Below are positions 50,155 through 59,552 of a DNA stretch of 64,000 nucleotides, piece by piece. Under the pieces are notes generated by a model. The model did not search any database. It saw nothing but the letters and a program-made list of their open reading frames with translations, and was not told the origin of the DNA. Made by a program: the position numbers and the translations under genes. The stretch's first letter is position 1; each line of letters begins with the position of its first letter. Origin of the DNA: an uncultured Dorea sp. (lineage in GTDB: Bacteria; Bacillota; Clostridia; Lachnospirales; Lachnospiraceae); assembly GCA_910586965.1 (NCBI GenBank), contig CAJUMF010000007.1, forward strand, positions 56,067 to 120,066, in the 5' to 3' direction.

Positions 50155-51206
50155 AAAATATAGATAGTCAAATGAAAAGACTGCTATACTGGAAATTAAC
50201 CTTAATGGGGTATTCTGTGTTTCGGTTGGGATACTCTGGCTTGTATGTAAAAAGAAAGAAGAATGAAAAAACAGGAGCATATGCAGGTAACTTTTACCTA
50301 AAGATAAGGCAATTAAAAGCGATAGATGGCAGCCAGTCCCGATGCCAATATGATGAAAAGCAGGAAGAGATAAAGCGAGCAGCACGGATCATATATCAGG
50401 GTATCGCAAGAAATATTAAAAAGGAATCCGATCATTGGGATTATTCTGTTGTGGGTAAGGGGAGTATCCTGCCGTGTACAACTTGTATAGATATTATCTT
50501 TGTCCAAAGGCAGATTTATAAGGACTTAAAAGAGACCCAAGAACATCAGGAACAATTCATAAGAGGAATTGCAGAAGGCATAGATTTTTGTTATCATCCG
50601 AGAACAATGTATCTGACTTTTGATGATGGGCCATCAAAAGAAAATACTTATAAAGTATTAGAGGTGTTGAATAAAAGAGGGATCAAAGCTACCTTCTTTT
50701 TGATAGGCATCTATGTAAAATGGTATCCGGATATTGCCAGACAGATTGTCAGGGATGGTCATGCAATCGGAATTCATTGTTATATTCACGATTACGATGT
50801 AATTTACCGTAGTGTGGATGATTATATTGATGATTTTGAAAAAGCACATCAGATCATAAAAGAAGTCTTAGGAATAGAGCCAAAGATTTTTCGTTTTCCA
50901 GGGGGGAGCGATAAGGAAATATGTAAGGATATTGCGGCAGAAATGGAAAAACGGGGATACATTTTTTATGATTGGAATGCAGGATTAGAAGATGCAGTGA
51001 TAGAGCCAAAGCCGGAGGAATTGATTGATAATGCAGTAGAGTCGGCTCATAGAAATGGTAAGGACAAGGAAATAATCATGTTAGCCCACGACAGGGTTTA
51101 CGCTACAGGTGAATGTTTAGACGAATTGCTTGACAGACTTCCGGGATATCAGATGAAATTACTGACGGAAGCTGTTGAGCCGGTACAATTTGTAAAGAGA
51201 TTATAA
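50148..51206 (+). CDS. Polysaccharide deacetylase (CE4/NodB)
   Basis: The 352-residue protein carries CE4 motifs: TFDDGPS (157-163, catalytic Asp pair), His210 and His214 in GIHCYIHDYD (metal ligands), RFPGGS, YDWN and ILMLAHD-type motif 5 (here IIMLAHD). It should remove N-acetyl groups from a glycan. The first 150 residues are not part of the NodB domain and contain no convincing signal peptide, though the N-terminus has a weak hydrophobic run. Its start overlaps the upstream stop by 7 bases. A DUF1919 gene follows after 1 base. Confidence 0.87.
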   Translation: MVKNIDSQMKRLLYWKLTLMGYSVFRLGYSGLYVKRKKNEKTGAYAGNFYLKIRQLKAIDGSQSRCQYDEKQEEIKRAARIIYQGIARNIKKESDHWDYSVVGKGSILPCTTCIDIIFVQRQIYKDLKETQEHQEQFIRGIAEGIDFCYHPRTMYLTFDDGPSKENTYKVLEVLNKRGIKATFFLIGIYVKWYPDIARQIVRDGHAIGIHCYIHDYDVIYRSVDDYIDDFEKAHQIIKEVLGIEPKIFRFPGGSDKEICKDIAAEMEKRGYIFYDWNAGLEDAVIEPKPEELIDNAVESAHRNGKDKEIIMLAHDRVYATGECLDELLDRLPGYQMKLLTEAVEPVQFVKRL

Positions 51207-51207
51207 G

Positions 51208-51840
51208 ATGAGTAAAAAAATAGAAAAAATAAAAAATAACATGGAAAGATTTCGTGAATGGGAATGGACGAGATATAAAAAAAGAAAGTGCAGAAGGATT
51301 AAAGAACATAATTTTACAATCATAGCATCAAATTGTGGAGGGACGTTTATCTATTATGATATGGGTTTGCCATATCTCACTCCGACTGTTAATCTAAGTA
51401 TGGGAATGAATGACTTTGTTAAATTCGCCGAGAATCTTAAAGATTATTTAGAGCAGGAATTTGTTGAAATAAAAGAGGAAAGCCGATATCCGATCGGGCT
51501 ATTGGGGGATATAAAAATAAATTTCGTCCATTATGATACTTTCGAAGAAGGAGTCAGAAAATGGGAGGAGAGAAAAAAACGAATCAATTGGGATAATTTG
51601 TTTATTATGGGAACGGATAAAGATGGATGTACATATGAAACGATTCAACGGTTTGAAAAATTGCCTTATAAAAATAAAGTGATATTTACCCATATTAATT
51701 ATCCGGAGTTTCCATCTGCTTTTTATATTAAAGGATTTGAAGATAGAAGTGAACTGGGCGTTATTACGTTTTTTAAAAAACAATTTTTAAAGCGCCGGTA
51801 TTTAGACGATTTTGATTATGTCAAATTTTTGAATAGATAG
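51208..51840 (+). CDS. DUF1919 family protein, first copy
   Basis: The 210-residue protein matches DUF1919: NFTIIASNCGGTFIYYDMGLPYLTPTVNLSMGMNDFVKF (about 51,310-51,428), VHYDTFEEGVRKWEERKKRINWDNLFIMGTD, and RRYLDDFDYVKFLNR at the C-terminus. DUF1919 proteins occur in polysaccharide gene clusters; function not established. The conserved Asn-Cys-Gly near the start may be catalytic. It begins 1 base after the deacetylase stop. Confidence 0.8.
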   Translation: MSKKIEKIKNNMERFREWEWTRYKKRKCRRIKEHNFTIIASNCGGTFIYYDMGLPYLTPTVNLSMGMNDFVKFAENLKDYLEQEFVEIKEESRYPIGLLGDIKINFVHYDTFEEGVRKWEERKKRINWDNLFIMGTDKDGCTYETIQRFEKLPYKNKVIFTHINYPEFPSAFYIKGFEDRSELGVITFFKKQFLKRRYLDDFDYVKFLNR

Positions 51841-51878
51841 GATTTTGAATTATATGGCTTTTTATGGAGGAAGGGAGA

Positions 51879-54011
51879 ATGGAAAAGAAACGGCGGGAAG
51901 TAATAAAAGACAAAGTTTCAGTAGTGACACCGGTATATAACGGGGAAACATATCTTTCTCCGATGTTGGATTCTATATTAGAACAGACTTATCCGTATAT
52001 AGAAGTGATTTTAGTTGATGACGGGTCTACAGATAAGACAATTGAGGTTGCGGAAAGCTATCGGAAAAACTTCGAAAATAAAGGATATGAGTATCGCATC
52101 GTTAAGGCAAAACATAAATGCGCCGCGGCCGCAATCAATCAGGGGCTTCCTTTTGTGACTGGGGAATATCTGATCTGGCCGGATAGTGATGACAGACTGG
52201 AGCCTGAATCAGTAGAAAAGCGTGTCTTATTTCTTAAAGAACATCCAGAGTATGAATGTGTGCGGTCATTGTCTTACTATTTTGACCAGGCAACGGGTGA
52301 AGTGACACGTGCTGATGAAAAGACGGGTGATGTGGAGAAGGAAGATTTGTTCTGGGATATTCTGGAATCGAAGACTTTTGTTTGCTGTGGATGCTATATG
52401 CTGAAAACAGAACCTTTCTTTGAAATCTATCCGAATAATCATATACCGGAATATCAGTATAATGTGGGACAAAATTTCCAGATGCTCTTGCCGTTTATGT
52501 ATCAACATAAGTGTCCGACAATACCGGAACGGCTTTATGGTGTCTGTGTCAGGGCGGGAAGTCATTCCAGAAAAAAGCTGACGCAGAAGGAAGAGGAAAG
52601 AAAGTATAGAGATTATGAGAAGCTGATTGATGAGATCGCAGCAATCTGTCAGATAAAGGATGAATCGTCTAAAAAGCATATTGAGCACTGGAAGGCAAAA
52701 CGTGCATACGGGCTTGCATTAAAATATGGTACTAAAAGACGGATTGTAGAGTCGTTGTACAGGCTGTACAAATGCGGAGAAGTGCGTTCGGATAGAGTTA
52801 TGCAGGAAGCTTTTTGGATTTATATCGGGAAAACAAAATGGTATCAATTTTTAAGAAAACATGTAACTAAGAAAGATATCGGGATTTTTTTGCTGCTCTT
52901 TTTTGGCCTGCTATTACCGGCACCGGCATATAAACCAGCTCCTATTGAGGAGGCAGTAATACAGGATGAAACGGAGAAAAGTGAGGAGGTAAGTAAAGAA
53001 AATGAGGTGGCGGAGGTAGTTGAAGTAAAAGAAGTAGAAGAAATCGATTATGAGGAAGAGACCAATAATATCATAAGACACACTCTTCCAGGAATTATTT
53101 GTTGGGGAGATAGTCTGACAGAAGGGGATAAAACGAATTATCCTATGGTGATTTCTGAATTGGTGAAAGAAAATATTATTGATGCATTTGATGTTCCCTA
53201 TGCTTTAGAGACTCCCCGGGTAGAAAATGTAGGAGTTTCTTCAGAAGATTCTGTGACAATTGCCGGACGGGCAGGAGCTATCCCATACGTTACCTCGGAG
53301 GAGATTGTTATTCCAAAGAATGTCACAGCAGTTGAGCTTCCATTTGAGTCAGCGGATGGGAAGATTGTGTTGCCCAATAGGCCGGGGCATACAGGTCTTG
53401 ATACCATAACAATAGCGGGAGTCACTGGAAATATAAGCATGAAATCAGATGAAGCCACAAAGAAAAGGACATATTATTTTACCCGTATGGAAGAAGGAGA
53501 GGAAGTAAAAGTTTCGGCGGGAACAAAGATAGATACATATGCTTCTGCGCATTTTCTAACATATTTTCCAGTGGTATTTATAGGGACAAATGATAAACCT
53601 TTGGATATAAAAAGGCTAATTAAATATCAGAAAGCAATTATAAATCATTATACAGAAAATAAAGAGAAGTATATCGTTGTCGGTATACCAACTGGAACGG
53701 CAAAAGAACGTGCCAAACTTGAAGAGGCTATGGAAAAAGAATATGGAGATAAGTATATTAACCTTCGTGAATATATGTGTACATCAGGAATTACTGATGC
53801 GAACAGGTTATTGGATGCTGGTATAACGGAAACAGCGAGAGATAAAGAAATGCTTGCAGAGGGAAGGATGCCGGCAAGCCTAATGGTAAGTGATGAGGTG
53901 CATTTTAATCCATATGGATATGAGCTGACGGGAAGGCTTATCTATAACCGTATGGAACAGTTGGGATATTTTGATAAGGTAAGGGAGGCTATGGCAGAGT
54001 TTATAGATTAA
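51879..54011 (+). CDS. GT2 glycosyltransferase fused to extracellular SGNH/GDSL hydrolase domain
   Basis: Three parts: a GT2 domain (residues about 10-240, VSVVTPVYNGETYLSPMLDSI, VDDGSTD, WPDSDDRLEP), a single transmembrane segment (about 333-350), then a Glu/Val-rich linker and an SGNH domain from about residue 400. The latter shows GDSLTEG (block I serine), FIGTNDKP (block III asparagine) and DEVHFNP (block V Asp-x-x-His). It may put on a sugar inside and remove or move acyl groups outside. ATG 51879 follows GAAGGGAGA; the in-frame ATG at 51864 has no site. Length is 710 residues. Confidence 0.85.
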   Translation: MEKKRREVIKDKVSVVTPVYNGETYLSPMLDSILEQTYPYIEVILVDDGSTDKTIEVAESYRKNFENKGYEYRIVKAKHKCAAAAINQGLPFVTGEYLIWPDSDDRLEPESVEKRVLFLKEHPEYECVRSLSYYFDQATGEVTRADEKTGDVEKEDLFWDILESKTFVCCGCYMLKTEPFFEIYPNNHIPEYQYNVGQNFQMLLPFMYQHKCPTIPERLYGVCVRAGSHSRKKLTQKEEERKYRDYEKLIDEIAAICQIKDESSKKHIEHWKAKRAYGLALKYGTKRRIVESLYRLYKCGEVRSDRVMQEAFWIYIGKTKWYQFLRKHVTKKDIGIFLLLFFGLLLPAPAYKPAPIEEAVIQDETEKSEEVSKENEVAEVVEVKEVEEIDYEEETNNIIRHTLPGIICWGDSLTEGDKTNYPMVISELVKENIIDAFDVPYALETPRVENVGVSSEDSVTIAGRAGAIPYVTSEEIVIPKNVTAVELPFESADGKIVLPNRPGHTGLDTITIAGVTGNISMKSDEATKKRTYYFTRMEEGEEVKVSAGTKIDTYASAHFLTYFPVVFIGTNDKPLDIKRLIKYQKAIINHYTENKEKYIVVGIPTGTAKERAKLEEAMEKEYGDKYINLREYMCTSGITDANRLLDAGITETARDKEMLAEGRMPASLMVSDEVHFNPYGYELTGRLIYNRMEQLGYFDKVREAMAEFID

Positions 54012-54049
54012 GGAATATAAAAAGCCATTTTTGAAAGTGGGGTACAGAG

Positions 54050-54829
54050 ATGAAGTTTTTCAGAAATATTAAAAAATATAATGGTTATGCATTATATGTA
54101 GCTATGGCAGAGTTAAAATCAGAAGTAGCAGCCTCTTATCTGAACTGGATCTGGTGGATTCTGGAGCCTTTGCTTACTATGATCATCTATGTGATTGTAT
54201 TTGGCTATATTTTTGAAGCATATGAAGAAAAATACACGGTATTTCTTTTTATCGGCATACTTATGTGGAATTTCTTCAGTGGAGTGATAAAATCGAGTAT
54301 AGCGGTAGTTAAGAGCAACCAGTCGATTATTTCAAGAGTTTATGTGCCAAAGTACATTCTTCTTGTATGTATTATGTATCAATATGCCTGTAAATTTGGA
54401 TTTGGTATGCTGGTAGAGTTTATTATGCTGATTGTGTTCCGTGTGAAGTTTAATTTCGGTATGCTGCTTGCCATTCCGTTTTTGATGGGATTTTTTATGT
54501 TTACTTTTGGTCTTGCCAGTATATTGATACATTTTGGAGTGTATATTTATGATCTGACCTATGTAATTGGCATTGTGCTCAATTTTGTCATGTTTCTAAG
54601 CGGGGTATTCTATTCGATTGAGGGAAGGATACCAGGATTATATGGCAGGGTGGCAGGCCGGGTGAATCCAGTAGCTTATTATATAGCTTCTTTGAGAAAT
54701 ATTCTGATCTATGATGTAAGACCGTCCTTTTTCTGGTTTTTTATATGGTGCATCGTGTCAGTCGTGTTGTCTGCAATCGGGGTTTGGCTGGTTCATAAGA
54801 ATGAAAATAATTATGCGAAGGTAATCTGA
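54050..54829 (+). CDS. ABC-2 polysaccharide export permease (Wzm type)
   Basis: The 259-residue protein has six predicted membrane segments and the permease pattern of O-antigen and teichoic-acid exporters (SYLNWIWWILEPLLTMIIYVIVFGYIF, 54,136-54,216). With the next gene it should form an exporter of a lipid-linked glycan. It is separated from that gene by 1 base. GGGGTACAGAG precedes the start. Confidence 0.92.
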   Translation: MKFFRNIKKYNGYALYVAMAELKSEVAASYLNWIWWILEPLLTMIIYVIVFGYIFEAYEEKYTVFLFIGILMWNFFSGVIKSSIAVVKSNQSIISRVYVPKYILLVCIMYQYACKFGFGMLVEFIMLIVFRVKFNFGMLLAIPFLMGFFMFTFGLASILIHFGVYIYDLTYVIGIVLNFVMFLSGVFYSIEGRIPGLYGRVAGRVNPVAYYIASLRNILIYDVRPSFFWFFIWCIVSVVLSAIGVWLVHKNENNYAKVI

Positions 54830-54830
54830 T

Positions 54831-55553
54831 ATGGTATCAATAAAAGTAGAAAATCTGGTAATTAAATATAAGACATTGAATAGCACTTCAATACAGAGAA
54901 ATTTTTTTCAGAAGCGGAAAAAGCGTTATACCTATACGGCGGTTGACGATATATCTTTTGAGGTAAAAAAAGGAGAGATATTCGGGTTGACAGGTCGGAA
55001 TGGAAGCGGAAAGTCAACACTTTTGAGGGCAATAGGGGGAATGCTCGCCCCGGATTCCGGAAAAGTTGACCTAATGGGGCAGTCGGTATCTTTACTGGCA
55101 ATCGGAGTTGGTTTTAAGATGGAGATGACTGGCAGAGAGAATATCTATATTGCGGGCTTGCTGCTTGGTTTCAAACAGAAAGAAATTAAAGAAAAAGAAC
55201 AGGAAATAGTTGACTTTGCAGAACTGGGGGAATTCATAGACATGCCGGTAAGGACATATTCGAGCGGCATGTATTCGAGACTGGGATTTGCAATTACAGC
55301 TACATTGGAGACAGATATTCTCTTAATCGATGAGGTGCTTAGTGTCGGAGATGAACGTTTTCGTCAGAAGAGTTATGATAAAATGAAACAATTGATTACA
55401 AACAAAGAGAAGACCGTAATTATCTGTGCACATAACCGGACGATTTTAGAAGAGTTGTGTGAAAGGGTTCTTTGGATGGAGAAGGGAAAGATTGTTAAAG
55501 TAGGTAATGTAAAGGAGGTTATGGATGAATATGAAGAATATATGCATAGATAA
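54831..55553 (+). CDS. ABC polysaccharide export ATPase (Wzt type, no carbohydrate-binding domain)
   Basis: Walker A GRNGSGKS (residues 55-62), signature YSSGM (143-147) followed by RLGFA, and Walker B ILLIDE (163-168). At 240 residues it ends shortly after the nucleotide-binding domain and lacks the C-terminal glycan-binding domain of some Wzt proteins, resembling the short capsule or KpsT-like type. It pairs with the permease directly upstream, without any other transporter in this half of the island. Confidence 0.93.
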   Translation: MVSIKVENLVIKYKTLNSTSIQRNFFQKRKKRYTYTAVDDISFEVKKGEIFGLTGRNGSGKSTLLRAIGGMLAPDSGKVDLMGQSVSLLAIGVGFKMEMTGRENIYIAGLLLGFKQKEIKEKEQEIVDFAELGEFIDMPVRTYSSGMYSRLGFAITATLETDILLIDEVLSVGDERFRQKSYDKMKQLITNKEKTVIICAHNRTILEELCERVLWMEKGKIVKVGNVKEVMDEYEEYMHR

Positions 55554-55608
55554 CAGATAGAGACATAATTAATAAACTTGTAGAAATGATTAATCGAGGA
55601 GGATAACA

Positions 55609-57789
55609 ATGAGGAATAAGATGCGAAAAAAGATGCTTGCACTGTTAGTTGTATTAGCGATGGCTGGGGGGTTATGTACTGAAATAACGGTGTCTGCACA
55701 GGAGACAGAACAGGAGGAAAATTCGGGGAACAAAACTGAAGAAACAGAAGACACAGGGGACTCCGATAATACGGATGATACGAAGCCTGATCTTGTTGGT
55801 AAAGGTGAAATTCCAGACTCTGAGTTAACTTGGAAAGAAGAGAGGTATTGGCAAAAAGGTACTGATGATACAAAAACACTTATAGAGGACATACTAACTA
55901 TTAGTGGGACAGGAAGTATACCGGTTTTCCAATCTGAATTGGATGTACCATGGGTACATGAGTATACGGATGACGATGGAAAGCAGGTAAAATACATATC
56001 AGTTACCAAAATAATCTTAGAGGATGGGGTGAAAGGGATTGATAAAAGTGTGTTTAGTAACCATAAACAGTTAAAGACAGTAGAGATAAAAGGAGATATA
56101 GAAAATATAGAGGCTTCTGCATTTAGTAATTGTGTTAGCTTGAATAAGGTGACAGCAGAAAAAGATATATCGACCATAAAAGATACTGCATTTAACGCAT
56201 GTATCAGCCTGGAATGTATCGAGGTGAAAGGTGATATAGGGGTGATAGAAAAAGGTGCGTTTAATGATTCTAGCCTATCAGAAGTAATTGCAGGGAGTAT
56301 AACAAATATAAAGGGTTCTGCATTTTCTAAATGTGCGAATTTGAATGCGATTAGTGTGAAAGGTGATATAGGCAGCATTGGAGAAAAAGCATTTTTTGAA
56401 TGTAAAAATTTGAAAAGTTTCGATGTAACAGGAGGTATCGAAAAAATTGAGAATTCTGCTTTCAGTGGTTGTTCCAGTTTGAGCAGTGTGAATGCCCAAA
56501 ATATAGATAGTATTGGTACATCTGCGTTTTTTAAGTGCGGTAATTTGAAAACAATCACCATAGCAAAGAACATAAATGAGATTGGAAATTCAGCATTTGA
56601 ATCATGTGTCAGTTTGGAAAAGATTGTATATAGCCAGGTGAAACATATTGGAGACTCTGCTTTTTTAAGATGTCTTAATTTGACAGAGATAGATTTGTCC
56701 GATTTAACTACGTTGGGGAAAGAGGCTTTCAAATCATGTGCTTTGACGGCAGTAAGTCTCCCTAATGGACTGAAAACTATCGGTGATAGTGCATTTGAAG
56801 ATTGCGTTGATTTGAAAAGTGTAAGTGTATCTGGCAGTACAACCAATATAGGAAAGCGTGCTTTTTATGGATGTAGCGGGTTGGAAAGTGTAGTTTTGAG
56901 TGAAGGATTAAAGATGATAGAAGCATCGGCGTTTAATGGCTGCAGAAGTGTAAAAAGTATAACATTTCCGAAAAGCTTGACAGATATACAGGCAAGTGCA
57001 TTTGAATCCTGCACTGGCATAAGAGATATAACGCTGCCTGAAAATGTCAAGAGCGTGGGAAATGATGCATTTGGGAATTGTAATGCAGTTGAAAAAGTAA
57101 CTGTTTTAAATAATAACTGTAAATTTGGAAGTGGAAACGCACTTCCGCCGAAAGCAGTTATATGCTGTCAGCCAGGTTCTACCGCGGCAAAATATGCTCA
57201 AAAGAATGGTAATGATTTTCAGGCCATTGGGAGTAATGGGAGACCACCGGTAACAGGAGCGGATTCTGTACCAAAAGGAACAGAACTTACGGATTCCAAG
57301 ACAAAAGCTGACTATACGGTGACCAAGCCAAATGCTGCTGTCGAATATAAGGGAACCACAAATAAAAAAGCAACATCCGTTTCGATTCCGTCTACGATAA
57401 AAGTCGGAGGTGTCACTTATAAAGTAACAGGGATTGCCAAAAATGCATTCAAGAATAACAAAAAGCTGAAAAAAGTCACCATATCCGGCAATGTTAAGAG
57501 CATCGGAGCAGGAGCTTTCCAGGGGTGTACATCACTAAAGAAGGTTTCGATTTCAGCAAAGGTAATGAAGATTGGAAGCAAGGCATTCTATAATTGTAAG
57601 AAATTGAATTCGCTCACAATTAAGACAAAAAAATTGACCACAAAGAATGTAGGGAGCAAAGCGTTTACCAAAGCCGGAAGCAGTAACTACAAGAAGCTTA
57701 AAGTAAAAGTGCCCTCCGGAAAGGTCAAAGTTTATAAGAAACTGTTAAAGAAAAAGGGACTTTCATCAAAAGCAAAGGTAAGAAAATAA
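55609..57789 (+). CDS. Secreted BspA-type leucine-rich repeat protein
   Basis: A signal peptide (residues 1-30, KKMLALLVVLAMAGGLC) is followed by an acidic linker, then LRR_5/BspA repeats of the form I..SAF.GC..L..V......I... from about residue 130 to 500. A second shorter repeat block (about 600-680) and a very Lys-rich end (KVKVPSGKVKVYKKLLKKKG) close the protein. No LPXTG or membrane anchor is seen. BspA-type proteins mediate adhesion; the basic end might bind anionic wall or glycan. The start follows GAGGAGG. Located right after the exporter genes. Confidence 0.9.
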   Translation: MRNKMRKKMLALLVVLAMAGGLCTEITVSAQETEQEENSGNKTEETEDTGDSDNTDDTKPDLVGKGEIPDSELTWKEERYWQKGTDDTKTLIEDILTISGTGSIPVFQSELDVPWVHEYTDDDGKQVKYISVTKIILEDGVKGIDKSVFSNHKQLKTVEIKGDIENIEASAFSNCVSLNKVTAEKDISTIKDTAFNACISLECIEVKGDIGVIEKGAFNDSSLSEVIAGSITNIKGSAFSKCANLNAISVKGDIGSIGEKAFFECKNLKSFDVTGGIEKIENSAFSGCSSLSSVNAQNIDSIGTSAFFKCGNLKTITIAKNINEIGNSAFESCVSLEKIVYSQVKHIGDSAFLRCLNLTEIDLSDLTTLGKEAFKSCALTAVSLPNGLKTIGDSAFEDCVDLKSVSVSGSTTNIGKRAFYGCSGLESVVLSEGLKMIEASAFNGCRSVKSITFPKSLTDIQASAFESCTGIRDITLPENVKSVGNDAFGNCNAVEKVTVLNNNCKFGSGNALPPKAVICCQPGSTAAKYAQKNGNDFQAIGSNGRPPVTGADSVPKGTELTDSKTKADYTVTKPNAAVEYKGTTNKKATSVSIPSTIKVGGVTYKVTGIAKNAFKNNKKLKKVTISGNVKSIGAGAFQGCTSLKKVSISAKVMKIGSKAFYNCKKLNSLTIKTKKLTTKNVGSKAFTKAGSSNYKKLKVKVPSGKVKVYKKLLKKKGLSSKAKVRK

Positions 57790-57799
57790 GGAGTTCTCC

Positions 57800-58861
57800 A
57801 TGATTTCAGTAATAGTCCCGGTCTATAATACAGAGCGGTATGTGGGGCAGTGCATTGAATCAGTGCTGGCTTCTGCTTATAATGATTTTGAGTTGATTTT
57901 GGTCAATGACGGTTCCACAGACCGCAGTATAGAAGTGTGCAGAAAGTACCGTGAACAGGATTGCCGTATCAGGCTGATTGAGCAGAAGCATATGGGAGTA
58001 TCTATTGCCAGGAACAGAGGATTAAGAGAGAGCAGGGGAGAGTGGATTGTATTTGTAGATTCGGATGATCTGATCTCCCCGGATTTCCTATACTTGGCGT
58101 CACGAAGAGAGTATGGGGAGTATGATCTGCTGTTATTTGATTTTGTATGCCTGCAAGAGAAAAGGCAACCGTTTATCGGAGCTAGACGTTGTGCGTTTAA
58201 ACATTATGAAGAAGGTCGTTATAAGGTCAGGTATTTTGAATATGCGGACAGAGAAGAGATGCTTAGACACTTGTTGAATATGCAACAGATTGTAAAAGGG
58301 GGGAAGACAAGCCTGTGTTCTCCGTGTGCCAAAGTTTATCGAAAGTCAGTTATAGAGCGTTATTCGATACAGTTTCCTGAAGATATTGCGATAGGTGAAG
58401 ACCGTATTTATAATATAGAGTATTTTATGAGATCAAATTTGTGTATATATGTACAAAAGCCGGTGTACTTAGTGAGAAACCGGCCGGGTTCCGCGATGCG
58501 AGGTTTTTGCGCTGATTATCTATCTATGGATACGAGATACCAAGAGCGACTGGAAGGAATTATAAAAAGGGAAGGGATGCTGCCATTGCTTAAGAGGGCG
58601 TATTATAATAGTGTCCTCATGAGTATGGCAGATGTCCTGATAAGGGGGATTTTTCATCCTGACAGTACGAGAACGGATGCTGAAAATCGCATGTTGTGTC
58701 GGAAGATGGAAAAAAACAGGATTTATCAGAGGGCGATGAAAGAATTTTGGAAGACAGGTAGGATGCCAAGAAGAGTATTGCTTTTGTTTTACCGGCTGAG
58801 GTGTTATAGAATGGTGAAGCTGATGTGCAGGGTAAGCCGTTGGATTTTGTTTGGGGAGTAA
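57800..58861 (+). CDS. Glycosyltransferase family 2
   Basis: The 353-residue protein shows MISVIVPVYNTERYVGQCIESVL, VNDGSTDRSIEV, VFVDSDDLISP and IAIGEDRIYNIEYF, the common GT2 pattern in the capsule family. A basic helical tail of about 90 residues follows. The start lies 10 bases after the LRR stop, with AAGGAG upstream. It is the third stand-alone GT2 of the second half of the island. The substrate is unknown. Confidence 0.88.
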   Translation: MISVIVPVYNTERYVGQCIESVLASAYNDFELILVNDGSTDRSIEVCRKYREQDCRIRLIEQKHMGVSIARNRGLRESRGEWIVFVDSDDLISPDFLYLASRREYGEYDLLLFDFVCLQEKRQPFIGARRCAFKHYEEGRYKVRYFEYADREEMLRHLLNMQQIVKGGKTSLCSPCAKVYRKSVIERYSIQFPEDIAIGEDRIYNIEYFMRSNLCIYVQKPVYLVRNRPGSAMRGFCADYLSMDTRYQERLEGIIKREGMLPLLKRAYYNSVLMSMADVLIRGIFHPDSTRTDAENRMLCRKMEKNRIYQRAMKEFWKTGRMPRRVLLLFYRLRCYRMVKLMCRVSRWILFGE

Positions 58862-58927
58862 AACGGTAAATCAAATATCCAGCCCCAATAAGGAATTTAG
58901 TATTTTAGAAAGAGGACGAATAATGAT

Positions 58928-59512
58928 ATGAATTTATCTAAAGAAGAGGAGTATCAGAACTATCTGGAGCAAAAGAGAGCCCGGTTAAGAAATACTGATT
59001 TTACGATTATTTCATCGAATTGTAATGGAGCGTTTATGTATTATGATTTGGGATTACCTTATCTGTCGCCTACTGTTAATTTAACCATAGAGATGAATGA
59101 TTTTGTTAAGATGGTGAAAAATTTAAAGTGGTACATGGAACAAAAAATTGTTAGAGCAGAAGGAGAATACAAATACCCAACAGGGGTGTTGGGAACGGAG
59201 GGGAGGGGGATTAAAATAAATTTTGTACATTACAAATCATTTGAAGAAGGTGTACAAAAATGGGAGGAGAGAAAAAAGAGAATCAATTGGGATAATCTGT
59301 TTATTGTAGGAACAGCGAGGGGAGACTTCTGGAATTATGATACGATAAAAAACTTCAATCAGCTTCCCTATAAAAATAAAGTTATATTTACTAATGTTGA
59401 TTATCCTGAATTTCAATCTGCATATTATATAAAAGGTTTTGAAAAGGAACGTCAATTGGGTGTATTGATTGATTATAAAAAGGCAATCCCTTTTGAGACG
59501 ATATTTGGATGA
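58928..59512 (+). CDS. DUF1919 family protein, second copy, frameshifted near the C-terminus
   Basis: The 194-residue product is closely related to the copy at 51208, sharing FTIIASNC(G/N)G, YYD(M/L)GLPYL(T/S)PTVNL, VH and KWEERKKRINWDNLFI. It ends FETIFG, but another frame from 59496 reads RRYLDDFDYVAFLN and runs to a stop at 59550-59552. That is exactly how the first copy ends. A one-base frameshift near the TTTT run at 59491-59494 therefore probably truncates this copy by about 18 residues. Domain function unknown; the truncated protein may still fold. Confidence 0.8.
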   Translation: MNLSKEEEYQNYLEQKRARLRNTDFTIISSNCNGAFMYYDLGLPYLSPTVNLTIEMNDFVKMVKNLKWYMEQKIVRAEGEYKYPTGVLGTEGRGIKINFVHYKSFEEGVQKWEERKKRINWDNLFIVGTARGDFWNYDTIKNFNQLPYKNKVIFTNVDYPEFQSAYYIKGFEKERQLGVLIDYKKAIPFETIFG

Positions 59513-59552
59513 TTTTGATTATGTGGCTTTTTTAAATAATCCTGTTAAATAA

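Noticed and set aside
55590..56846. 418-codon minus-strand frame
   Set aside because: Antisense to the LRR gene; its apparent periodicity mirrors the LRR repeats on the plus strand.
57300..57790. Possible repeat/CRISPR-like periodicity
   Set aside because: The periodic similarity is protein-level (BspA-type LRR) and the DNA units are not identical or evenly spaced. No CRISPR array was seen anywhere in the window.
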